DNA from: Paenibacillus crassostreae
GTDB lineage: Bacteria > Bacillota > Bacilli > Paenibacillales > Paenibacillaceae
Direction of reading: 5' to 3'
Length of the DNA stretch: 64,000 nt
Assembly: GCF_001857945.1 (NCBI RefSeq)
Contig: NZ_CP017770.1
Coordinates: 3,720,001-3,784,000, forward strand
Below the pieces are notes generated by a model that saw only the letters and a program-made list of their open reading frames with translations, was not told the DNA's origin and ran no database searches. Position 1 is the first letter of the stretch. Each line of letters opens with the position of its first letter. Shown one piece after another: positions 24,723 to 33,552 of the stretch. A program made the translations under genes and the position numbers.

Positions 24723-25832
24723 ATGAATAAGGATATTAGTAAGGACTACATTCCAAAGGTAGTATCTATATTTTCAGGGTGTGGTGGTTTAGATTTAGGT
24801 TTTCATTTAGAGGGTTATGAGACAGTGTGGGCTAATGATTTTTCGGAATGGGCAGTTAAATCATTTCGTGAAAAGTTTGGTGACGTTATTGTTCATGGCG
24901 ATATTACTCAAATTAATCCCTATACAGATAAATCAATTCCTGATCCCGATTTAATTTTAGGTGGCTTTCCATGTCAAGATTTTTCGGTGATATGGAAACA
25001 ACCTGGCTTAAACGGTAAAAGAGGTGGACTTTATAGGCACTTCTTAGAGTTTGTGGACTCGAAAAAGCCAAAGGCATTCATAGCAGAAAACGTAAAGGGA
25101 TTATTAACTGCAAATAAAAAACAGGCAATAGAAACAATAATGAAAGACTTTGAAAGTATTGCTCCGGGTTATGTTGTGAAAGTACACTTGTACAATTTTG
25201 CAGAATACGGTGTTCCACAATTTAGGGAACGAGTTCTCATTGTAGGAGTTAGAGTAGACACAGGATATAACTTTATTCATCCGAAACCTACACATGGTCC
25301 AAACACTCAAAAGCCCTATGTAACAGCAGGTGAGGCCCTAAAAGGTGTTGAAGAGGTTCCGTTAAACAATGAGCATATAAATAGTGCGGAAAAAACACGA
25401 AGAATGTTGGATCTTATTTCAGAGGGTGGAAATTTCACGGATATTCCTAAAGATCACCCGTTGTATGTAAAGGGAATGATAAGTCATGTATATAGAAGAA
25501 TTAAACTTGATGAGCCTGCTAAAACAATAATCGCTGCGGGTGGTGGAGGAACATGGGGTTATCATTATCCTGAGCCAAGAGCACTTACAAATCGTGAACG
25601 TGCAAGGCTTCAATCTTTCCCTGATAACTTTGAATTTATAGGAAGTGTTGCAGAAGCCCGTAGACAAATAGGAAATGCAGTTCCTCCAGAAGGAGTTAGA
25701 TCTGTCGCAAGAAGATTAAAACCGCTTTTCACAGGAGAATATGAAAGAATAGATCTGTATGCAACATTAGATCAATTGTCTAAAATGACAATAAAAGAAA
25801 GGCTCGATTTAGCCACTGAAGAAATGATATAG
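24723..25832 (+). CDS. DNA (cytosine-5-)-methyltransferase
   Basis: A 369-residue C5 methylase starting at ATG 24723 with GAGGT upstream. Motif I is SIFSGCGGLDLGF (residues 15-27), motif IV GGFPCQDFS with nucleophile C84, motif VI AENVKG (E122), motif VIII QFRERV, and motif X RRQIGNAVPPEGV near the end. The target-recognition region between VIII and IX is of modest size. It protects host DNA from the nuclease encoded 10 bases downstream. Recognition sequence cannot be read; homologues paired with NgoFVII-like nucleases suggest a GC-rich site such as GCSGC. The codon use is visibly more AT-rich than in the core genes around, consistent with transfer. Confidence 0.93.
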   Translation: MNKDISKDYIPKVVSIFSGCGGLDLGFHLEGYETVWANDFSEWAVKSFREKFGDVIVHGDITQINPYTDKSIPDPDLILGGFPCQDFSVIWKQPGLNGKRGGLYRHFLEFVDSKKPKAFIAENVKGLLTANKKQAIETIMKDFESIAPGYVVKVHLYNFAEYGVPQFRERVLIVGVRVDTGYNFIHPKPTHGPNTQKPYVTAGEALKGVEEVPLNNEHINSAEKTRRMLDLISEGGNFTDIPKDHPLYVKGMISHVYRRIKLDEPAKTIIAAGGGGTWGYHYPEPRALTNRERARLQSFPDNFEFIGSVAEARRQIGNAVPPEGVRSVARRLKPLFTGEYERIDLYATLDQLSKMTIKERLDLATEEMI

Positions 25833-25842
25833 GAGTGAATAT

Positions 25843-26895
25843 ATGGAACTTTTACTTTCTAATTTCCCCCCATTAAGAACTAAGGCAGCTACATTTAGCG
25901 AGATGTTTTATTCGTTGCTACCTAAAACTACTAGATTAGATATAGCGGTAGGGTATATAACGGCAGATTCACTAATTGAACTTAAGAAAGCTATTGAGTT
26001 TAATAATATTAGTCAAATGAACCTGACTATTGGTATGCATTATTTGGAGAAATTCACTGAATTAGAATATCAATCTGCAATAGATTTAAATGACTATTTA
26101 ATCTCAAATAAGTTGGGTCAGGTAAGATTAGTAACATCGTTTAGATATCATGGCAAGCTTTACTCTTATCAAGACGATGCAGGTGCTTTCGTCGGAATTA
26201 TTGGATCAAACAATTTGAGTGGTATTATCGAAAATAATGTAAGGGTCTATGAAGCATCAGTTTTAATTGATGATAGAACATATGCTTCTCAAATACAGGA
26301 TTTTATACAAGAACTAAATAGAACATCTACGGTATGCATTGAGGAATTAGATATACAGGAATTTAATGTACAGAATACATTGCTTGAAAATCATGAATAT
26401 GTTGAACAATTAAATGGACTTAAGTTAGAGAAACACTTATCGGAACTTACTGATATTTCGTTTGATATACCTATAAAAAGTGATGAAGCTCCTCAAAGCA
26501 ATTTGAACGTGTTTTTTGGAAAGGGAAGAGAAGGGAAAAATGGATTAGTTAAACCACGCCATTGGTATGAAGTAGAACTTATTGTTCCTAAAATGGTAAC
26601 TTCTCAACCCTTTTATCCCCAGAGTAAAACAGATGAAGCAATATTTGATGTAATTACTGACGATGGATGGAAGTTTAAATGTAAAGTTAGTGGAGATTAC
26701 AGTAAAAATTTACGTTCAGAAAACGATTTGAAAATTATGGGGAAATGGTTGAAGGGTCGCCTTGAAAATAAGGGTGTATTACGTGTAGGTCAATTAGTCA
26801 CAAAAGACACTCTTAAAAAATACGGGAGAGATACATTTACATTAACAAAAACCCAGACGCCCAATTTGTGGTTTTTAGATTTTGGGGTGAAATAA
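25843..26895 (+). CDS. NgoFVII-like PLD-family restriction endonuclease
   Basis: A 350-residue protein with AGGAGTG before ATG 25843. A single phospholipase-D half site is present: FRYHGKLYSYQDDAG (H103, K105), then GIIGSNNLSG (N123/N124) about 16 residues later. One HxK motif means the active site forms in a dimer, as in BfiI. The N-terminal part matches NgoFVII restriction enzymes. The C-terminal part (residues about 225-350: KNGLVKPRHWYEVELIVPKM, WLKGRLENKGVLRVGQLVTK) is the B3-like DNA-recognition domain of the same family. BfiI-type enzymes cut without metal ions. It lies between the methylase and the Z1 ATPase. Confidence 0.85.
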   Translation: MELLLSNFPPLRTKAATFSEMFYSLLPKTTRLDIAVGYITADSLIELKKAIEFNNISQMNLTIGMHYLEKFTELEYQSAIDLNDYLISNKLGQVRLVTSFRYHGKLYSYQDDAGAFVGIIGSNNLSGIIENNVRVYEASVLIDDRTYASQIQDFIQELNRTSTVCIEELDIQEFNVQNTLLENHEYVEQLNGLKLEKHLSELTDISFDIPIKSDEAPQSNLNVFFGKGREGKNGLVKPRHWYEVELIVPKMVTSQPFYPQSKTDEAIFDVITDDGWKFKCKVSGDYSKNLRSENDLKIMGKWLKGRLENKGVLRVGQLVTKDTLKKYGRDTFTLTKTQTPNLWFLDFGVK

Positions 26896-28778
26896 TGAGT
26901 TATTTAGAGGATTACTTAGAGAAGATAGTTGAGAAAGGCAATCCTGGTCTTGCTGGGTCAGTTAAAAAGACGACTGATGATGTAATACCTCAATATATTA
27001 GAAATTTTTCATATAAAGAGCATGTTGTCAGCTTATTAATGGGGAATGTACAAAGTGGAAAAACGAGCCACATGTTTGGGCTAATTAACGCAGCTGCAGA
27101 TGAGGGATTTGGTATTTTTGTGTTACTTACAACAGACAATATTTTGTTACAACAGCAAACGTTATCTCGTGCAGAAAAGGACTTTTCTGATTTTTGCATA
27201 TGTGGAGAAAATGATTATCTGAGGTTCGCAGATAATGCTATGCGCAAGCCTGTTTTGATTATTCTAAAGAAAAATTGGCGTATACTTAAACAATGGAAAA
27301 ATAATTTTTCTTCTACAAACTTTTGTAAAGGTAATCCTTTATTTATTGTTGATGATGAGGCAGATGCTGCCAGTTTAAACACAATGGTTAATAAAGATAA
27401 AAAAAGTACAATAAATAAAATCTTGGAGGAAATTAAAAATACATCTTCAAGTAGCATATATATGCAGGTTACGGGGACTCCCCAGTCCATATTTCTTCAA
27501 ACTGTACAAAGTGGATGGAATCCTTATTTTATCTATTATTTTGATCCGGGGCAAGGTTATTTAGGGGGAGATTTCTTTTTTAATCAAGAAGACTCACCAT
27601 ACATAAAATTCACTGATAATAATGAAGCGCAGGAAATATTGGTTGATGATGAGTTTCCTGAAAATGGACTGAAGACAGCGCTTATTATTCATTTAATTAC
27701 ATCAGCACATATATTTATAAGTGCTGGTAAAGTAAGTAACTTCATGATACATCCAAGTGTTAAAACATCACAGCATGGGAAATTTGCAGAAAAAGTAGGG
27801 GAATATCTAAATGAGATTATGCTATCTATTGATGAAGATTGTATGCTTGACGTTATTCGTAAAGCATACAACAATATCAAAGAAAGCAAACCTACAATAG
27901 CTCCCTTTGAAGATATATACGTTTTTATTAGAGATTCATTAGAAAATGATGATATTAATGTGTTAGTAATTAATTCTGTTTCATCATATGAAGATAATGT
28001 ACAATATGAGTCTGGAATTAATGTTATTATCGGCGGAAATAGTTTGGGGAGAGGAGTTACATTCCCACAATTACAAACAATTTACTATTGTCGCGTAGCA
28101 AAAAATCCGCAAGCAGATACTATGTGGCAACATTCAAGAATGTTTGGGTATGATAGAGATGTTGATTTGATGCGTGTGTTTATGCCTCCTAAATTATATA
28201 AACTATTTTCTGATATTAACACGACTAATAATTCTCTTATTGCTCAAATCAAAAGATTCGATGAAACTAAAGATATTAAAGTATGCTATCCGAAAGGTGT
28301 CCAGCCAACACGGAAAAATGTACTTGATAATAGGGCAATTAGTATTTTAAGTGGTGGTGTTAATTACTTTCCATATTATCCAACTAACACAAATATAGTG
28401 GCTCTGGATGAAATGCTGGCTCCATTCAAGGATGAATGCTACACAGTGAACCTGAAATTTATTGTGAATTTATTGAAATTAATTGGATCTGAAGCAGATG
28501 ATTGGGATACTAATAATTTCATTGGTTTTGTCAATACGTTTATATTAGAGAACTCTTTAGAACAAGGTAAATTAATTGTACGTCGCGAAAGAGATATTAC
28601 TAAAGGAACAGGAACACTTTTATCACCAAATGACAGGAGATTAGGTGCAGAATTTAGCGATAAGGTAGTTATAACCATGTATAAAGTAACTGGCACAAAA
28701 GGTTGGAATAACGAAAAACTATGGATTCCAAATATCAAGTTGCCTGAAGATATTGTATACTATAATGTAAATTCTTAA
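26895..28778 (+). CDS. Z1-domain superfamily 2 helicase-like ATPase
   Basis: A 627-residue protein whose ATG shares one base with the stop codon of the nuclease gene (TAATG). LLMGNVQSGKTSHM gives Walker A at residues 50-57; LFIVDDEADAAS gives the DEAD-like Walker B at 153-157; VTGTPQS (192-198) is motif III; IGGNSLGRGVTFPQLQ and QADTMWQHSRMFGYDRD near 380-415 are the Z1-specific motifs V/VI. Z1 proteins occur in bacterial restriction-modification operons with C5 methylases, and in some with MORC-like ATPases. It may translocate DNA or gate cleavage by the PLD nuclease. No MORC-type ATPase or Vsr gene accompanies it here. Confidence 0.88.
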   Translation: MSYLEDYLEKIVEKGNPGLAGSVKKTTDDVIPQYIRNFSYKEHVVSLLMGNVQSGKTSHMFGLINAAADEGFGIFVLLTTDNILLQQQTLSRAEKDFSDFCICGENDYLRFADNAMRKPVLIILKKNWRILKQWKNNFSSTNFCKGNPLFIVDDEADAASLNTMVNKDKKSTINKILEEIKNTSSSSIYMQVTGTPQSIFLQTVQSGWNPYFIYYFDPGQGYLGGDFFFNQEDSPYIKFTDNNEAQEILVDDEFPENGLKTALIIHLITSAHIFISAGKVSNFMIHPSVKTSQHGKFAEKVGEYLNEIMLSIDEDCMLDVIRKAYNNIKESKPTIAPFEDIYVFIRDSLENDDINVLVINSVSSYEDNVQYESGINVIIGGNSLGRGVTFPQLQTIYYCRVAKNPQADTMWQHSRMFGYDRDVDLMRVFMPPKLYKLFSDINTTNNSLIAQIKRFDETKDIKVCYPKGVQPTRKNVLDNRAISILSGGVNYFPYYPTNTNIVALDEMLAPFKDECYTVNLKFIVNLLKLIGSEADDWDTNNFIGFVNTFILENSLEQGKLIVRRERDITKGTGTLLSPNDRRLGAEFSDKVVITMYKVTGTKGWNNEKLWIPNIKLPEDIVYYNVNS

Positions 28779-28930
28779 AAATGTTGTTAAGGGGATCGTG
28801 CTGGGATAACATCAACTTCAAGAACTACATACGGAGAGGCTTACGTATGCTGTATTAGTTGTATTAGGATGCTTGTCCTATCGTTTTCATGCGGAAATAG
28901 GACTGATTATCACTTGTTCCACACTTTGTT
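28779..28930. other. Short non-coding stretch after the Z1 gene
   Basis: No gene or clear signal is seen between the Z1 stop and the terminator hairpin at 28931. Confidence 0.5.
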
Positions 28931-28985
28931 AAAGTATCTCCTTTGATCTGTATCTTACGCAGAATGAAGGAGATACTTTTTTTAA
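28931..28985 (+). terminator. Terminator of the restriction-modification operon
   Basis: AAAGTATCTCCTT (28931-28943) pairs perfectly with AAGGAGATACTTT (28967-28979), followed by a run of T. Confidence 0.8.
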
Positions 28986-29169
28986 ATAAGTATTAATAAT
29001 TGACTCTATCTATCAATAAGATGAAGATTAAATTTATTTGTTATGAATAGAGACCAGGAAATAATAGTTGATTATAAATGTGCAATTCTGTATGTTCCAT
29101 TGTCTTCACCAAGCCATCTTGTAGTAGGTATTAATCTAGCAATAGATTTGGAAAGGGGGAAGCAGTTAT
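28986..29169. other. Leader region of the dead regulator gene
   Basis: AT-rich, no gene seen. GGAAAGGGGGA at 29150-29160 is a good ribosome site for the frame starting with ATA at 29170. Confidence 0.4.
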
Positions 29170-29895
29170 ATAGATGCTCCAATTAGAATTTTGATAGTTG
29201 AAGATGAAGAAAGAATAAGGCATTTATTAAGAATGTACTTAGAAAAGGAAGAGTATGTAATTGATGAAGCTTCGGATGGACAATCAGCATTAGAGATCGC
29301 TTTAGAAAATGAGTATGGGCTAATTCTACTTGATATTATGCTTCCTAAAATTGATGGATTAGAGGTCTGTAATCAAATTAGAAAGTTTAATCTGACACCA
29401 ATTATTTTGCTGACCGCAAAAGGAGAAGAAGTAAATCGTCTAAATGGATTTGAATCAGGTGCGGATGATTATGTAGTTAAACCATTTAGTCCTAGAGAGG
29501 TAATACAATGCGTTTAGGTTATATTAAAACGGTCTTCTGTTATAGAATATTTGAATAAGGGAAATGAGGTTAATAATAAATTAGTCTTTTCATACTTAAC
29601 TATAAATGATGATGCTCATAACGTTACTGCGAATAAGCAAGAAGTTGTACTTACCCCCAAAGAATATGAATTACTTAAATTCTTAGCCCAATCTCAAGAT
29701 AAGGTGTTTTCTAGGGAAACTCTACTCAAGGACGTTTGGCACTATGAGTTCTTTGGAGATGTTTGTACTGTAGACACACACGTAAAAAGACTGCGGGAAA
29801 AACTAAGTTTTGCTTCAGCAGAATCCTCCTCAATGATAATCACTATTGGTGTAGGTTATAAATTTGAAGATAAATTTATAAGCGACAACATTTAA
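29170..29895 (+). pseudogene. OmpR-family response regulator, inactivated by start-codon loss and a nonsense codon
   Basis: The frame reads I-DAPIRILIVEDEERIRHLLR through LILLDIMLPKIDGLEVC and DDYVVKPFSPREVIQCV, then TAG at 29515-29517, and continues in the same frame VILKRSSVIEYLNKGNEV and a full winged-helix domain (LTPKEYELLKFLAQSQDKVF to IGVGYKFEDKF). The stop replaces what should be a Lys codon. The ribosome site GGAAAGGGGG is placed correctly for ATA at 29170-29172, the position expected for ATG. All phosphorylation residues persist. No histidine kinase gene is beside it. Two independent lesions and otherwise clean sequence suggest recent loss. Confidence 0.8.
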
Positions 29896-29903
29896 AATTC
29901 AAG

Positions 29904-29942
29904 TACGAAAAGACTCCTTAAATATAGGAGTCTTTTCGTATA
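29904..29942 (+). terminator. Terminator after the dead regulator
   Basis: A perfect 15-bp stem, TACGAAAAGACTCCT (29904-29918) with AGGAGTCTTTTCGTA (29926-29940). Confidence 0.7.
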
Positions 29943-30289
29943 ATTATTCAACATCATATGGGGTTCCGAAGGTAGAAGACATCTAACGGAATTATGGAAT
30001 GGTAGGGTTCTTGTCATTTTTGTAGTTGATTGTCATAGGATTGTGTGACGTCACTTTAATGAAATGAAAAAAATCAAGTACGTAGTGACCTTCTAAAGGA
30101 TATGAAGAGATGGGTGACTAACCTCGGACTAGCCACCCACCTTTTCAAATTTATTACATTCCGAACGTTCTGTCATCCTTGCGTTTTTTCAACAAGAGTA
30201 TTTCGTGTCAACAAAAACTTAATAATCCCCAAAGTAGCAGTTAAAATTTCCCTAGATAAAGTTGTTTTATGATTCTTTACTTTTCAATA
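29943..30289. other. Non-coding stretch between terminator and IS21 relic
   Basis: No gene is seen. A hairpin at about 30112-30141 (GGGTGACTA with TAGCCACCC) is followed by only four T. The distal end of the IS21 relic may lie here but no terminal inverted repeat could be fixed. Confidence 0.4.
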
Positions 30290-31043
30290 ATTCAGGCTTG
30301 AAGAATTCTGCCTTTTTTCTTTTCTTTTATCCCGTAGCTCTCTCCCTTGATGATTATGGTTACGGAATGATGGAGAGACGGTCTAAGGTCGCGGTAGCAA
30401 GTACTGCATCACCAAATATTTCACCCCAAGAGCCAAAAAAGTTATTTGAGGTGACAATAATGGAGCTTTTCTCATATCGCAGAAATAATTGAAAGGAAAA
30501 ATGAGCAGCAGCATCGTCCATCTTTCGGTAACCAATCTCATCATTGATGAGCAGATCTACTTTGAGAAACATACGCACTTTTTGATTCATCCTATTCGGT
30601 TAATGTGCCTGCTGCAAGGTCTGAACGAGATCATGGGCTGTAATGAAGTATAACGAATACCGCAGGGCAATCGCTTCTAATGCTAGAGCGACGACGAGGT
30701 GAGTTTTACCTACGCCTGGTAGACCAAGAAAGACGAGATTTTCTTGGTGCTCGACAAACCTCATTGTAGCTAAATTCTTAATACGTTGTTCATCAATTGA
30801 TGGATGAAATGAGAAGTCGAACTCGGCCAATGTCTTTTGGTACGTTAGCCTTGCTAGCTTGGTTCTCGTCTGCAAATTGCAATAGTGCTTAGCTTCTAAT
30901 TCCTCTTGCAATAGCTTGTCTAAAAACGCGAGATAGGATATATTTTCTTTACCTGTCTCTTCTGCATGCTGATGGAGAATTTTAGTTATTCTTCCCCATC
31001 CAAGCTGCTGAAAAGCTTCATGAAGACGTTCGGTGAGGATCAT
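30280..31043 (-). pseudogene. istB: istB (IS21-family ATP-binding protein), inactivated
   Basis: From ATG 31043: MILTERLHEAFQQLGWGRIT, FVEHQENLVFLGLPGVGKTH with Walker A GLPGVGKTH, VQTLQQAH, then a TAA at 30600-30602 where a Gln codon (CAA) is expected. The same frame goes on NRMNQKVRMFLKVDLLINDE, IGYRKMDDAAAHFSFQLFLR and TSNNFFGSWGEIFGDAVLAT, the typical IstB core. A frameshift near 30362 follows DRL; the next frame continues HHSVTIIIKGESY, the usual C-terminus. So a nonsense codon and a frameshift are both present. IstB is the helper ATPase of IS21 transposition. Confidence 0.85.
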
Positions 31044-31123
31044 TGTACGGTCACTACCTCATCCATTAATGCTTCATAAACAGCTAATGAACGAAGCATC
31101 CTAGTCGTTGGTCCAGAGAAACA
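31040..31123 (-). pseudogene. istA: istA (IS21-family transposase), C-terminal scrap
   Basis: The minus strand reads CFSGPTTRMLRSLAVYEALM, then DEVVTVQ and TGA, which overlaps the istB start (ATGA), the normal istA/istB junction. Only the last 27 codons remain; the rest of the transposase is missing upstream. Confidence 0.55.
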
Positions 31124-31552
31124 TGTGATTGGAATCTGAAGGGAAAGTTATGGCTCAATCCCGAGAAAACAGTGGTTAACGAAACTAATAAGAAAGAAAC
31201 CAACTAACTACATAAGTTCTATGGAATCGCGACAACTATCTTGACAACTACCGAAGCTTGGAGAACCTACAATTGAGTAGGTTCTCCAAGCTTATTTTAT
31301 TTCAATACCATTATTGAGTGATTTTTACCAGTAATTTAATTATGATGCATTAATTATTATAGAAAATATATGAATAACGATAGAGTTTATAATATGTAAA
31401 AATCCGAAAACATGTAGCAGCCACTTGATAATATCGTTATTTCATGTGTTTTTTCATAAATTATATGTAGCAGCTTCAAAAAGCAGCTTGATTATTTAAC
31501 TACAATGGTATATATTTCTATCAACAACAATAAACGAATAAGAGGAGATAAT
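31124..31552. other. Non-coding stretch before the DUF262 gene
   Basis: No gene is seen. It contains a perfect 17-bp hairpin (31254-31293) and, at 31412-31420 and 31465-31473, two copies of ATGTAGCAG in AT-rich DNA before the DUF262 gene; a third GTAGCAG follows that gene at 32744. Confidence 0.5.
31254..31299. terminator. Strong hairpin, likely terminator
   Basis: AAGCTTGGAGAACCTAC (31254-31270) is the exact reverse complement of 31277-31293, with loop AATTGA, followed by ATTTTATTT. It is isolated from intact upstream genes and may end the lost IS or a lost gene. Confidence 0.65.
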
Positions 31553-32731
31553 ATGAAAATAAGTGGGAAAATCGAAAAAGCTACTAGTTTTAATCCAACA
31601 AAGAAAACACATCAAATGGATATTGCAACAATGTGTGATAAAATTAGAGGAATCAAAATCACTTTACCATTGTATCAAAGAGATTTAAGTTGGACTCTAC
31701 AAAAGGCAATTGATTTATTCAATTTTCAGTTGTTTGGAAAAGCACCTGTAGCTCCTATTTCGATTAATGAAATTAGTAATTCTTCAGAAGAAGATGTTCC
31801 ACAGATTTCTTTTCTAACTAGAGAACTTATTGCATATTCTGAAATAAAAGGAGATCATCAATCTGTTGTAGATGGACAACAACGTTTGACAACAAATTTT
31901 AAGGCATATATTAATCATGATAGTTTTAGAAACATTGTATTAGACTTTTCGCGAGGAACATTTAGACTTGTTGAAGGTGGGCTCTTGAAATCTCAAATAC
32001 CAGTTGGTATTTTATTAAACGAAAAAGAAGAAGTTTTGATGGACTATCTTAAACAAAAAGGCTCATTAGCTGATTTGTTCGCTATTGCACTTCGTGTTCG
32101 AACAAAAATTCGTAGTTATAACTACACAATAAATATTGCAGAAAATTTAAAAGAGGATGAGCAAATAGAATGGTTTGAGGTATTAAACAATGCAGGGAGT
32201 AGAGTTACTATACTCCAAATGAGTTTTTCGAAATTAAAAATTCATAATTTAGATATTTATTTAGACTACACAGAACCTTTTAAACAAAAGGTAAATGAAT
32301 ATGGATATGACGAACTATTTTCTCCATTTACTACAAATGTATCCTACCCAATAGCTGCACTAAATCCAGCATATGAAGTTATCGAAAAACATGGAATACA
32401 CAATACCAACTATGCGCCCATTCCTTCTGATACAAAAGAAGTTGTACTGACAAAGATAGATGTTAAAGACTTCAAAAAAATAATAGATTTAACCTTGGAT
32501 TCATTAGAGAGAGCGTTAAATTTTGTTGATAAGAACGAATTGCGAGAATATATTACTCGAATGGACTATATTCTATATCTAACAGGATTCTTCTCATTTC
32601 AACAAGCTCATGAAACTACGAATGAATTAGAAGTGTTACTAGTATCTTGGGTGAAAACTGTAAATTTTACAAATCAATCAAATAGTTCTCGTCGTGAGGT
32701 TTTCTCAAGCCTATTAGATTTGACTAGTTAA
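31553..32731 (+). CDS. DUF262-domain protein (GmrS/ParB-like), stand-alone
   Basis: A 392-residue protein starting at ATG 31553 with AGAGGAG upstream; an ATG at 31505 lacks a ribosome site. LPLYQRDLSWTLQKAIDLF (QRDLSW at 42-47) and VVDGQQRLTT (107-114) are the DUF262 signatures, the same NTP-binding motifs as the N-terminal half of GmrSD type IV restriction enzymes and SspE. No DUF1524 HNH nuclease domain follows; the C-terminal half (residues 250-392) is helical and unfamiliar. Such proteins usually take part in phage defence. As it lacks a nuclease motif, its effector is unknown. It is a single-gene unit with flanking GTAGCAG repeats. Confidence 0.78.
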   Translation: MKISGKIEKATSFNPTKKTHQMDIATMCDKIRGIKITLPLYQRDLSWTLQKAIDLFNFQLFGKAPVAPISINEISNSSEEDVPQISFLTRELIAYSEIKGDHQSVVDGQQRLTTNFKAYINHDSFRNIVLDFSRGTFRLVEGGLLKSQIPVGILLNEKEEVLMDYLKQKGSLADLFAIALRVRTKIRSYNYTINIAENLKEDEQIEWFEVLNNAGSRVTILQMSFSKLKIHNLDIYLDYTEPFKQKVNEYGYDELFSPFTTNVSYPIAALNPAYEVIEKHGIHNTNYAPIPSDTKEVVLTKIDVKDFKKIIDLTLDSLERALNFVDKNELREYITRMDYILYLTGFFSFQQAHETTNELEVLLVSWVKTVNFTNQSNSSRREVFSSLLDLTS

Positions 32732-32743
32732 GATACATTAATG

Positions 32744-32775
32744 GTAGCAGTGGATTAATATTCTGCTACAATAAT
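32744..32775 (+). terminator. Short hairpin after the DUF262 gene
   Basis: GTAGCAG (32744-32750) pairs with CTGCTAC (32763-32769), followed by AATAATTTCTTTT. Weak T run. Confidence 0.5.
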
Positions 32776-32942
32776 TTCTTTTAATATATAGAAGATTGAT
32801 TTCCTAAGGGGTTTTCTTCTCTTATGAGTAGAAGTTTTATAATTTATAGCTTCGCTCATATTATCTGCAATTTCGAAATTTACATTAGGATATAAATGAG
32901 AATAAGTAATTTAGTGTAGTTTTTATAACGAAGATCTACAAA

Positions 32943-33324
32943 ATGATCGTATTGCTCTATATGTTGGAACGTGGTAAGACACATTGGACAGAACCGGTGA
33001 CACCTAATGAGATGGCTAGATTCTTCCATACCTATCTTATGGAGAAAGAATATCGCAGATTGATAGATTTCGCTGAAAAGGATCACAGAAAGCTGTGGGA
33101 CTGGAACGATGTGGCCGAAGCTAAAATTATACAGCTTTTTGACAATATGCCCATGACGAAATGGAGCTGGACGAAGGGGAGTATGACATATTTTAAAGAG
33201 GGGGATATTCTCGCTGGACTTAGATATTGAGGATGCGGAAGAGCGGACAGTGTTGCACCGCTGGAGTAGAGAGATTTGTCTGTATCGGTTGTATTTACAT
33301 TTTGAGAGAAGAGAAAAGATATAA
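32943..33324 (+). pseudogene. Frameshifted 3' part of a conserved gene of unknown function
   Basis: The frame from 32943 reads LYMLERGKTHWTEPVTPNEM, RFFHTYLMEKEYRRLIDFAE and NMPMTKWSWTKGSMTYFKEG. After 33205 the coding sense passes to another frame: LDLDIEDAEERTVLHRWSRE, then ICLYRLYLHFERREKI and TAA at 33322. The regular charge pattern and continuing sense show one protein broken by a frameshift; the 5' part is missing. I recall similar ends on Firmicute HNH-type endonucleases but cannot confirm it by eye. The strong decay fits the surrounding island. Confidence 0.55.
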
Positions 33325-33552
33325 ATTGGTTGAAGTCACAGTAATTGAGACTAAGAATTAATTATAATGGGGAGATTAAAGGCAAGCTTCTTCATTTGTG
33401 CGATCACCCCCCAACTTTTATCATATTGTTCTAAGTTGTATTTTTCCATGTCACGAACAACTTTAATCTGAAATGATTGTAGTTAGATGTAAACAGTGTT
33501 ATTCTACAACTTCAGTACATCTAATAATTTAGTTAGAAAGAAAGGTAACACT

